Positions 52,792 to 61,900 of a stretch of DNA of 64,000 nucleotides are shown one piece after another. Below the pieces are notes generated by a model. That model saw nothing but the letters and a program-made list of their open reading frames with translations, was not told the origin of the DNA and made no database searches. Position numbers and translations under genes: made by a program. Position 1 is the first letter of the stretch; each line of letters starts with the position of its first letter. Origin of the DNA: Chania fonticola_B (GTDB taxonomy: Bacteria; Pseudomonadota; Gammaproteobacteria; Enterobacterales; Enterobacteriaceae); the NCBI RefSeq assembly GCF_048537545.1, contig NZ_CP183218.1. One strand, written 5' to 3'.

Positions 52792-53594
52792 AAATCCCCC
52801 TCATGGCACAACAGGATCTCCGCCGCGCCGCCGTGATGCAGCTGGTTGAGCGCTTCAAGGGTTTGGTAGTAGCTACGCGGGTTGTCCATGATCAGGTTCG
52901 CCAGCCGCGAAGGGCCACGCAGTTGCTGGTAGTTCAGCGGCGACCAGGCGGCGTCGCTTGCCAGCAGCGTCCAGCCCGCGTCGGTTTGGACAAAGGCGCC
53001 AAGGTGGCCCGCAGCATGCCCTGGCAGAGGAACAATGAAGATTTGCCCATCGCTGCCCGGCAGCGCATATCCCTGCTGGAACGGTGCCAGTTCGGCTGGC
53101 AGACTCTGTAGCGGGAATGACTCCACAAACTGCAATGCGGATTCAAACTCCTCGGGGATCAACCCCGGTATAAACGCCCGCTTCAGGGCGGCAAAGCCAC
53201 GCAGCTCTCGAGTTTGCTGCCAGCCCTCACCGGAACAAATCATGTTGAGGCTGCTGAAATCACGCAGGCCAGCGATATGGTCAGCATGAAAATGGGAAAT
53301 AATCACCGCCTCAATATCACTCACACTGACACCCCGGCTACGCAACTGCTCAAGCAGCGCCTGCTGTGGGCTGAAATAAACCGGGGTGATCTGGCTATAC
53401 AATCGGAAAATACCGCTGGCGGTGTACTGTTGGAAATAGCTGGCATAACCGGTATCCCATAACCAGCGACGCTCTCCCACCTCCAACAGGTAGGCACGAG
53501 AGGGGAATTTGCAGCTACGCATTGGCGAGCCACGCAGCGCCATGCAGCCAAGGTGGGTACAATAGCCGATTTCAAAGGGGGTAATGTTAGCCAT
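52788..53594 (-). CDS. Metallo-beta-lactamase-fold hydrolase (AHL-lactonase-like)
   Basis: A 268-residue zinc hydrolase with HFHADH (His101, His103, Asp105, His106), a later HAAGHLG His and an Asp in LLASDAAW. The layout is that of the AHL-lactonase (AiiA/AttM-like) branch rather than beta-lactamases. A thioester or lactone bond is the likely target. It overlaps the upstream SDR stop by 8 bases and the CapK-like start by 4. Confidence 0.8.
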   Translation of the reverse strand: MANITPFEIGYCTHLGCMALRGSPMRSCKFPSRAYLLEVGERRWLWDTGYASYFQQYTASGIFRLYSQITPVYFSPQQALLEQLRSRGVSVSDIEAVIISHFHADHIAGLRDFSSLNMICSGEGWQQTRELRGFAALKRAFIPGLIPEEFESALQFVESFPLQSLPAELAPFQQGYALPGSDGQIFIVPLPGHAAGHLGAFVQTDAGWTLLASDAAWSPLNYQQLRGPSRLANLIMDNPRSYYQTLEALNQLHHGGAAEILLCHEGDL

Positions 53595-54603
53595 GCGCCG
53601 CCATCCCCTGCTGTTTCATCCATTGCCCTGTCAGCTCTATCCCCTGCTCCAGGCTATAACGTGGCCGGTAACCCAGCTCTTCAATCGCGCGGCTGTTATC
53701 CAGCGTCATATCAAAATAGGCGGCCGCCGCGCTGTAGCGCGTCAGCATCGGCTCTTTGCCGGTAAAATGGGCTATCAATTCCATGCCCCCTGCCACCGCC
53801 CACAACAGCCGGTAAGGCAATGCCTGCACCCGATATTGCCAGCCTAGCTGCTGGGCCAGCAGTTGGTGCAGCATATCCTCCAGCCGCTGCGGCTGTTGGT
53901 TGGTGATGTTATAAATGCCGCCAGAAGGCAAATTCGGCCGGTTGCTGGCCAGATCCATTGCATGCACTACGTTGAGCACAAAGGTCAGATCCAGATAGGC
54001 TTTACCGCCACCGGGCAGGCGCAGAGCACCTTTGTCACGCTGCATCTGGGCCAGGATCCTGGGTACGATCACTCGGTCATGTGGCCCAAACAGGCCACGA
54101 GGTCGCAGGATCAGGTACGTGGTTTGCGGATAGCGATGCAACAGCGCACCAATGCTCTGTTCGGCAGCATACTTACTGGCGGCGTAATGATTGGCAAACC
54201 GGCGGGCAGATTCACCCTCGGCAATGTTGTGATGATGTTTAAAGTCAAAATAGATCGCCGGGGTCGAGATATGAATAAAGCGCTTCACGCCACAGCGCCC
54301 GGCAGCTTTGGCGAGCTTTTCCGTGACGTAGGTGTTGGCCTGGAAAAACGCCCTGCGATCGCCCCACGGGGCAGATTTGGCGGCACAATGCCAGACAATG
54401 TCATACCCTTTCATCAGCTGTTCGCACTGTTCCGCCCCAGCACGGGTCAGGTCCAACGGGGTAAACTTTGCCCCCAGTGCCGCCAACTCACGGCCAACGG
54501 CTTCATCACGCCCGGTGGCATGCACCTGATGTCCGGTAGCCAGCAGCCACTCGGCCGCATTGCGCCCTAACCCACTGGTCGCTCCGGTTACCAAGACTTT
54601 CAT
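53587..54603 (-). CDS. Extended SDR / NAD-dependent epimerase-dehydratase (OleD-like)
   Basis: A 338-residue Rossmann enzyme with the TGATSGLG cofactor loop (6-13) and the Ser113/Tyr140/Lys144 triad (YAASK). The arrangement, including RPRGLFGPHD and a hydroxysteroid-dehydrogenase-like C-terminus, resembles OleD, which reduces 2-alkyl-3-oxoacids in olefin synthesis. This comparison is from memory. Its partner gene upstream is a KAS-III-like enzyme, as OleA is in the Ole pathway. Confidence 0.8.
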   Translation of the reverse strand: MKVLVTGATSGLGRNAAEWLLATGHQVHATGRDEAVGRELAALGAKFTPLDLTRAGAEQCEQLMKGYDIVWHCAAKSAPWGDRRAFFQANTYVTEKLAKAAGRCGVKRFIHISTPAIYFDFKHHHNIAEGESARRFANHYAASKYAAEQSIGALLHRYPQTTYLILRPRGLFGPHDRVIVPRILAQMQRDKGALRLPGGGKAYLDLTFVLNVVHAMDLASNRPNLPSGGIYNITNQQPQRLEDMLHQLLAQQLGWQYRVQALPYRLLWAVAGGMELIAHFTGKEPMLTRYSAAAAYFDMTLDNSRAIEELGYRPRYSLEQGIELTGQWMKQQGMAAHG

Positions 54604-55607
54604 GGCAGCAGAACCATGCCGCCCAGGGTCAGCCCAGCAGCGGTACCGATCAACATTACCGGCTGATTGGCATTCAGCCTGTCAGTGATCGCCGCCTCGT
54701 GCAACGCGGAAGGAATTGACGCCGCCACCTGGTTGCCCCGGTAACGATAGATATCCACCAACGCCTCTGGCGCTACATGCAGCCTTTTGCGCATATGTTC
54801 CAGCGAGAGATGGCTGGCCTGATGCGGCACCACGGTGGCGATTTGTGGCAAGGTGAGCCCCGCGGCGTTCAGCAAACGCTCAAGGTAGCCTTCAATCAGC
54901 GCCGAAGCCTGGCGGAACAGCTGCTTACCCTTCATATGGAACAGAAAATCGCTGTCGTTCATCCCGGCACGCGGGTTACGACGTGTGCCACCGGCGCGGA
55001 TTTCACACAGATCACTGCCTTCCGGGTAGGTTTCCATCAGGTAGGATAAAATCCCGCTGCGCCCATCGCCTCGTTCCACAATGGCACAGGCGGCACCATC
55101 GCCAAAAATCAGTGAGGACTCTTCATCTTCCCAGTCGATACCGCGCGAGGCGATATCAGCAGAGACGATGGCAATACGCCGGTAAACGCCTGCGTTGAGT
55201 AGCCCAGCCGCCACCTGCAATGCGCTAATAAAGCTGACGCAGCTGGTATTGATATCAAAACCTGCGGTACCTGAGGGTAAGCCGGCGATTTTAAGAATAT
55301 GCGCGGCACTAAAGGGCAATGCCTGTACGGCAATGGCCGAGGCCGAGATCAACAGATCGATGGAGTCACGCGCAATAGTATGGCGAGCCAGCGCGTCATC
55401 CAATGCGGCGACGGCCAGTTCAGCCTGGCTGGCCTGATTGCTGGCATGAAAGCGATGAATAATCCCCGAGCGTTTTTCTACATAGCCGTCGGGTTTGTTC
55501 AACTGCCGATCCAACGCCGAAGATTCGACGCATCCGGGAGGCAAAGCCGCTCCTGTCGCAATGATTTTCAGCGGCAGCACGGGGTGGGACAGGTTATCAA
55601 TGGTCAT
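54600..55607 (-). CDS. KAS-III / OleA-like condensing enzyme
   Basis: A 335-residue thiolase-fold enzyme with the intact Cys-His-Asn triad of the FabH/OleA group: Cys123 in NTSCVSF, His262 in VVPHQAS and Asn292 in YRGNQVAASIP. It is not the housekeeping fabH, which lies in the fab cluster elsewhere. It should make a beta-keto acyl product by Claisen condensation and start the pathway. First gene of the eight-gene operon. ATG 55607 has only a weak ribosome site. A promoter is not obvious in the 358 bases upstream. Confidence 0.85.
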   Translation of the reverse strand: MTIDNLSHPVLPLKIIATGAALPPGCVESSALDRQLNKPDGYVEKRSGIIHRFHASNQASQAELAVAALDDALARHTIARDSIDLLISASAIAVQALPFSAAHILKIAGLPSGTAGFDINTSCVSFISALQVAAGLLNAGVYRRIAIVSADIASRGIDWEDEESSLIFGDGAACAIVERGDGRSGILSYLMETYPEGSDLCEIRAGGTRRNPRAGMNDSDFLFHMKGKQLFRQASALIEGYLERLLNAAGLTLPQIATVVPHQASHLSLEHMRKRLHVAPEALVDIYRYRGNQVAASIPSALHEAAITDRLNANQPVMLIGTAAGLTLGGMVLLP

Positions 55608-55965
55608 AGGTGTTCAGTCTGCTTATCCCTAACTCGTTTGGCTTAGCATCCAGCGTAATTAATCAAACTTTTTACGCTCTTTTGATCTAGCCCTTATTTA
55701 ACATCAGCATAAGGAAAATCCTAACAGGAATTTTTACTGATTGATTCCGTTCGCTTAACTAACCTGGTAAACCATGCCGTTAACCTAATGGCACAGCCTA
55801 GATCAACGCCGAAAAGAGATCTATAAGAATAAGCTGTTTGGCTAAGTCCTGGGCGGCTAAGGCAGGCCAAAATCAATGACTGAATCAACGGTAAAAGGGT
55901 ATTGATGCGGGGAAAACCGAACAGCGGCAACGTCCAAAGACCTTGCCGCTGGGTAACGCGGGGAA
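55608..55965. other. Intergenic region between the lipid operon and narI
   Basis: No gene found. It should hold the promoter of the eight-gene operon, but no clear -10/-35 pair is visible. A hairpin that may end the nar transcript is at 55923-55950. Confidence 0.45.
55914..55950 (-). terminator. Probable terminator of narGHJI
   Basis: An 8-bp stem AGCGGCAA / TTGCCGCT with a 12-base loop, followed on the minus strand by GTTCGGTTTT, 16 bases past the narI stop. The U run is short. Confidence 0.5.
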
Positions 55966-56643
55966 TTAACGGCGGTTACGCACCAACTGGTAGCGGCGAG
56001 TCAGATATTCCACCGGCACGCTCCAGATATGCACCAGGCGGCAGAACGGGAATATCAGGAACAGAGTCATGCCGAGCACGATATGAATCTTGAATATCAG
56101 TGCAACCCCTTCCAGGTGTTGAGCTGCACCGCCATGGAAGGTCACCACCGCTTGCGCCCAGGCGACCAACTTCAGCATCTCGCTGCCGTCCATGTGTTGA
56201 GCAGAGAACGGAATGGTCAACAGCCCCAGGCACACCTGTACGACCAGCAACGTCAGGATCAGGATATCCCCTACGCTACTGGTGGCGCGGATACGTGGGT
56301 TGGTCAGACGGCGCTTTAATAACAGCACACCGCCCACCAACATCATCACGCCACAGGCCCCACCGGCAAACATCGCCATTTTCTGCTTCACGGCCATCGG
56401 CAGGAAAGACTCATACATCCAGTGCGGCGTCAGCATGCCGAGGAAATGCCCGGCAAAAATGCCCAGAATGCCAATATGGAACAGATTGGAGGCCAGCCGC
56501 ATGCCCTTTTTATCCAGCATCTGGCTGGAGCCAGCACGCCAGGTGTATTGCCCGTAGTCGTAACGCAGCCAACTGCCGATCAGGAAGATCGCCCCGGCGA
56601 TATACGGATAGATATCGAAGAAGAAAAGCGTCATAAAGTGCAT
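55966..56643 (-). CDS. narI: Respiratory nitrate reductase gamma subunit NarI
   Basis: The cytochrome b membrane anchor of nitrate reductase A, 225 residues, the E. coli length when started at ATG 56643 (MHFMTLFFFDIYPYIAG). The diheme ligands are in LFHIGILGIFAGH (two His) and in TFHGGAAQHLEG and FKIHIVLGM. It oxidises quinol at the periplasmic side. The frame 36 codons upstream is not homologous. It lies 2 bases after narJ. Confidence 0.96.
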   Translation of the reverse strand: MHFMTLFFFDIYPYIAGAIFLIGSWLRYDYGQYTWRAGSSQMLDKKGMRLASNLFHIGILGIFAGHFLGMLTPHWMYESFLPMAVKQKMAMFAGGACGVMMLVGGVLLLKRRLTNPRIRATSSVGDILILTLLVVQVCLGLLTIPFSAQHMDGSEMLKLVAWAQAVVTFHGGAAQHLEGVALIFKIHIVLGMTLFLIFPFCRLVHIWSVPVEYLTRRYQLVRNRR

Positions 56644-56645
56644 GA

Positions 56646-57368
56646 TTAGCGTCCTTTGGTTGCCGTGGTCATCGAGCCCACATCCAGATACTGTGGCGCC
56701 ACCGCCCCAGCAAAGCGCCGCTGGTGAGTGGCTTGCTGCGCCGAAGCACAACCCTGCTCACCCAAAAACTTGATCTGTTCTTCTTCCCAGACGGCATCCA
56801 GTGCCTGTGGCGTGTCGTCACGTGTTTCACCGGCAACTTGCGGCTGCAAACTTTTGGCTGCAACGCCACTAGCAGACAACACCAGCAGCAGATCGAACAG
56901 CACCGCATACGGGCTTTGACGCTGCTGCAAGCGAGCACCCAGCAGGGCCAGAATGGGGGCGATATCCTGCAATCCGTCCTGAGCTTCCTCTTTGTTGCGG
57001 CTAGCCAGATACTCCAGATACAGCGGCAGGAAGTCCGGCAGTTCGCGGCTATCGATCTCCAGCCCGGCTTCGCGGTATTGCCCCATCAGATCGACCATCG
57101 CCTGCCCGCGGTCGCGGGATTCACCGTGAACATGCTCAAACAACAACAGTGAAGTCGCACGACCGCGATCGAACAGCTCGCAATACTCCGCCTGCACGTC
57201 CAGCAACGGACGGGCACAGAAGCGGCGGATAAACAGAATCAACTGGGCGCTGTGATGCAAGTCCAGTTCACAGGCCGGTTCCAGGGCTTCCACCAGCTCT
57301 TGCTGATGGTCAAACAGTTCCTGCTCAGGATAATCCAGCAGGCGGGCAATAATTCGCAGAGCGATCAT
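56646..57368 (-). CDS. narJ: Nitrate reductase assembly chaperone NarJ
   Basis: A 240-residue cytoplasmic chaperone of the TorD/NarJ family that binds NarG before insertion of the molybdenum cofactor. It has the helical LDYPEQELFDHQQELV start, LLLFEHVHGESRDRG and LPDFLPLYLEYLA. Its start overlaps the narH stop by 4 bases. Confidence 0.95.
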   Translation of the reverse strand: MIALRIIARLLDYPEQELFDHQQELVEALEPACELDLHHSAQLILFIRRFCARPLLDVQAEYCELFDRGRATSLLLFEHVHGESRDRGQAMVDLMGQYREAGLEIDSRELPDFLPLYLEYLASRNKEEAQDGLQDIAPILALLGARLQQRQSPYAVLFDLLLVLSASGVAAKSLQPQVAGETRDDTPQALDAVWEEEQIKFLGEQGCASAQQATHQRRFAGAVAPQYLDVGSMTTATKGR

Positions 57369-58909
57369 GAAGCATCCTCCTTGCGCGGGGTTTTCTGCGT
57401 CACGTCGATGGCATCGATGCGGCGGCTGTTAAACAGGTTGAACTTGCTGTCGCTGCCGTGGCAACCGTCGCCAAAGCTGAAGCCACAGCCTTTGCTTTCC
57501 GGGAAGGCTTCGCGCGCCAGTTCACGATGGCTGGAAGGCACGACGAAACGGTCTTCATAGTTAGCGATCGCCAGATAGCGATACATCTCTTGCGCCTGCG
57601 CCTCTGTCAGCCCCACCTGCTCCAGCGCGCTGGTATCCACCACGCCGTCCACGGTTTCTGCCCGCTTGTAGTGGCGCATCGCCAACATCCGTTTCAGCGC
57701 CAACAGCACCGGAGCGGTATCCCCGGCGGTCAACAGATTCGCCAGGTATTGCACCGGGATGCGCAGGCTTTCGACATCAGGCAACACGCCGCTATGGGCC
57801 AACTCACCGGCATCGGCAGCCGACTGGATCGGAGACAACGGCGGCACGTACCACACCATCGGCAAGGTGCGATATTCCGGGTGCAGCGGCAACGCCAGCT
57901 TCCAGTCCATCGCCATCTTGTAAACCGGCGACTGCTGCGCAGCCTCAATCACCCCTTGCGGGATACCGTCTTTCAGCGCTTGATCAATCACCGCCGGGTC
58001 GTGCGGATCGAGGAAGATATCCATTTGGCTCTGATACAGGTCTTTATCGTTCTCTGTAGCGGCCGCTTGTTCAATGCGGTCGGCATCGTACAGCAGCACG
58101 CCGAGATAGCGGATACGCCCCACGCAGGTTTCCGAACAAACGGTCGGCTGGCCAGCCTCAATCCTTGGGTAGCAGAAGATGCACTTCTCGGATTTGCCGC
58201 TTTTCCAGTTGAAGTAGATTTTCTTGTACGGACAGCCGGTCAGGCACATCCGCCAGCCGCGGCATTTATCCTGATCGATCAGCACAATGCCATCTTCGCC
58301 GCGTTTATAGATCGCACCGCTCGGACAAGTCGCCACACAGGCCGGGTTCAGGCAGTGCTCGCACAGCCGTGGCAGATACATCATGAAGGTGTTTTCGAAC
58401 TGGCCGTACATCGCCTTCTGCATGTTGTCGAAGTTTTTGTCCTTGGCACGCTTGTCGAACTCTCCGCCGAGGATCTCTTCCCAGTTTGGGCCACTTTCGA
58501 TCTTGTTCATCCGTTGACCAGTGATCAGCGAGCGCGGACGGGCGATCGGCTGATGCTTGCCCTGCGGGGCAGTGTGCAGATTCTGGTAGTCGTAATCGAA
58601 CGGCTCGTAATAATCGTCCAGCGCGGGAACATCCGGGTTGGCAAAGATCTTCGACAGCAGGCCAACGCGGTTACCCATGCGCGGCTCCAGCTTGCCGTTG
58701 ATTTTGCGTATCCAGCCGCCCTTCCACTTATCCTGATCTTCCCAGGCGTTGGGATAGCCGATGCCCGGCTTGCTTTCCACGTTGTTGAACCAGGCATATT
58801 CCATGCCTTCGCGGCTGGTCCAGACGTTCTTACAGGTTACCGAACAGGTATGGCAACCGATGCACTTGTCCAGGTTGAGCACCATGCCAACTTGCGAACG
58901 AATTTTCAT
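57365..58909 (-). CDS. narH: Respiratory nitrate reductase beta subunit NarH
   Basis: A 514-residue Fe-S subunit. The cysteine groups are CIGCHTCSVTC, CEHCLNPACVATC, CRGWRMCLTGC (with the Trp that gives one [3Fe-4S] cluster) and CIFC...CSETC. It carries electrons from NarI to NarG. The length is near E. coli NarH (512). It overlaps the narG stop by 4 bases. Confidence 0.97.
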   Translation of the reverse strand: MKIRSQVGMVLNLDKCIGCHTCSVTCKNVWTSREGMEYAWFNNVESKPGIGYPNAWEDQDKWKGGWIRKINGKLEPRMGNRVGLLSKIFANPDVPALDDYYEPFDYDYQNLHTAPQGKHQPIARPRSLITGQRMNKIESGPNWEEILGGEFDKRAKDKNFDNMQKAMYGQFENTFMMYLPRLCEHCLNPACVATCPSGAIYKRGEDGIVLIDQDKCRGWRMCLTGCPYKKIYFNWKSGKSEKCIFCYPRIEAGQPTVCSETCVGRIRYLGVLLYDADRIEQAAATENDKDLYQSQMDIFLDPHDPAVIDQALKDGIPQGVIEAAQQSPVYKMAMDWKLALPLHPEYRTLPMVWYVPPLSPIQSAADAGELAHSGVLPDVESLRIPVQYLANLLTAGDTAPVLLALKRMLAMRHYKRAETVDGVVDTSALEQVGLTEAQAQEMYRYLAIANYEDRFVVPSSHRELAREAFPESKGCGFSFGDGCHGSDSKFNLFNSRRIDAIDVTQKTPRKEDAS

Positions 58910-61900
58910 TTGGCTTTCTCCTGCTGGCTGCCCTGCGCGTAGTCGTTACCTTCGCCGTCTAACCAGTCGATATGGTCCATTTTGCGCACCACCACAAACT
59001 CATCGCGATTCGAGCCAACGGTGCCGTAGTAGTTAAAACCGTAGGCCAACTGCGCATAGCCGCCGATCATATGGGTCGGTTTCGGGCACACGCGGGTCAC
59101 CGAGTTGTGGATCCCGCCGCGCTGACTGGTAATTTCCGAGCCTGGAATGTTCACGATACGTTCCTGCGCGTGATACATCATGGTCATCCCCGACGGAATA
59201 CGCTGGCTGACCACCGCACGAGCGGTGAGCGCGCCGTTGGCGTTGAAGGCCTCGATCCAGTCGTTATCTTCAATGCCCAAATCTTTGGCATCGTCCTCAC
59301 TCAGCCAGACGATTGGCCCGCCGCGTGACAGGGTCAGCATCAACAGGTTGTCACTGTAGGTGGAGTGAATGCCCCACTTCTGGTGCGGCGTCAGGAAGTT
59401 CAGCGCCTTCTCTTTGTTGCCGTTCGGCTTTTTATTCAGCAACGGCTGCGCGGCACGAGTGTCGATCGGCGGACGATAAACCAGCAGGCTTTCCCCGAAG
59501 GCACGCATCCACTCGTGATCCTGATACAGCTGTTGGCGGCCACTCAGGGTGCGCCATGGGATCAGCTCATGCACGTTGGTGTAGCAGGCGTTGTAAGAAA
59601 CGTGTTCGTCTTCCAGGCCAGACCAGGTTGGGCTGGAGATGATCTTGCGCGGCTGGGCCTGAATATCGCGGAAGCGGATTTTTTCGTCTTCCTTGTTCAG
59701 CGCCAGATGGGTGTGATCGCGCCCGGTAATGTTGCTCAGTGCCTGCCAGGCTTTCACCGCCACCTGCCCATTGGTTTCCGGTGCCAACGAGAGGATCACC
59801 TCCGCCGCATCGATAGCGCTTTCGATCTTAGGCCGCCCAACTGCCGGGCCTTCGGTCTTCACGTAGTTGAGCTTTTTCAGGAAGTCGACTTCGGTCTGGG
59901 TGTTCCAACTGATGCCCTTACCGCCATTGCCAAGCTTGTCCAGCAGCGGACCAAGTGAGGTAAAGCGCTCGTAGGTCGCGGGATAATCGCGTTCTACCAC
60001 CATGATGTGTGGCGCGGTTTTGCCCGGGATCAGCTCGCACTCGCCTTTCTTCCAGTCTTTCACGCCGTAGGGCTGTGCCAGTTCGGCGGCAGAGTCATGC
60101 TGGATCGGCAGCGTGACGATGTCGGTCTCCTGGCCCAGGTGGCCAACGCACACCTCGGAGAAGGCTTTGGCGATACCCTTGTAGATCTCCCAGTCGCTCT
60201 TGGAATCCCAGGCGGGATCGACAGCCGCAGACAGCGGATGAATAAACGGATGCATATCCGAGGTATTCATATCGTCTTTCTCGTACCAGGTAGCGGTGGG
60301 CAACACGATGTCGGAATACAGGCAGGTGCTGGACATGCGGAAATCAAGCGTCACGACCAGATCCAACTTGCCTTCGCCGCCCTTATCCAACCACTCGACT
60401 TCCTGCGGTTTTACGCCGCCCTGTTGGCCCAGATCCTGGCCCTGGATGCCATTCTCGGTCCCCAGCAGGTATTTGAGCATGTATTCATGTCCCTTGCCGG
60501 AGGAGCCCAGCAGGTTGGAGCGCCAGACGAACAGATTACGCGGGAAGTTCTGCGGGTTGTCCGGTTGTTCGGCAGCAAAGCGGACGTTGCCCTGTTTCAG
60601 GCTCTCCACGGTGAAGTCAAGCGGCGTCTGACCGGCAGCTTTGGCCTGAGCGGCCAGATACAGCGGGTTGGTGTCCAGTTGCGGTGCCGATGGCAACCAT
60701 CCCATGCGCTCGGCACGCACGTTCAGGTCGATCAGGCTGCCAGCAAACTGGCTCTTGTCCGCCATCGGTGACAACAGCTCTTCGGTGCCAACCGTCTCAT
60801 AGCGCCATTGGCTGGAGTGGTTGTAGAAGAACGAGGTGCTGTTCATATGGCGCGCAGGCCGTTGCCAATCCAGACCAAAGGCCAGCGGCGTCCAACCGGT
60901 TTGTGGGCGCAACTTTTCCTGGCCGACATAGTGCGCCCAGCCGCCGCCGCTTTGGCCAACGCAACCGCAGAAGATCAGCATGTTGATCAACCCGCGATAG
61001 GTCATGTCCATGTGATACCAGTGGTTGACACCGGCCCCAACGATAATCATCGAACGGCCGTGGGTTTTCTCGGCGTTCTCGGCAAACTCGCGCGCAATGC
61101 GGATGATGTTGTGGCGTGATACGCCGGTGATTTGTTCTGCCCAGGCTGGCGTATAGGCTTTGACTTCGTCATAACCGTTGGCGCAGTTGGCATCATTCAG
61201 ACCACGATCCAGGCCGTAGTTAGCCAGCGTCAGGTCGTAGACGCTGGTCACCAGCGCCTGGCTGCCGTCCGCCAGTTGCAGGCGTTTTACCGGCAGCTTG
61301 TGTAGCAGGATGTCGTCCAGCGCCACGCTGTTGAAATGCTCACTCTCGGCACCGCCGAAGTATGGGAAGCCAACGTCAACCACCTCATCATGGCTGCCTA
61401 GCAGGCTGAGTTGCAGCACCACATCCTGCTGGGCTTTACCTTCACGCTGTTCCAGGTTCCATTTGCCCTTCTCGCCCCAACGGAAGCCGATGGACCCCTG
61501 CGGCGCCACCAGTTCACCGCTGGTCTGATCCAGCGCGACGGTTTTCCACTCGGGGTTGTTTTCCTGGCCAAGGCCATCCACCAGATCGGCGGCGCGCAGA
61601 AGGCGGCCAGCGGCGTAATAGCCCTCGGTGCGCGGTTCCAACAGCACCAGCATCGGCATATCGGTGTAGCGGCGTACATAGTCGCGGAAATAGCCAACTT
61701 CACGATCCAGATGGAACTCTTTAAGCATCACGTGGCCCATCGCCAGCGCCATGGCGCTATCGGTACCCTGTTTCGGGTTCAGCCACTGGTCGCATAGCTT
61801 GGCTACTTCCGCGTAGTCTGGCGTCACCGCGACGGTTTTGGTGCCCTTGTAGCGAACCTCGGTGAAGAAGTGGGCATCCGGGGTGCGCGTTTGCGGCACG

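Noticed and set aside
57458..58942. 494-codon plus-strand frame opposite narH
   Set aside because: Antisense of a gene with full family homology; the product is His/Arg/Gln-rich with no recognisable domain.
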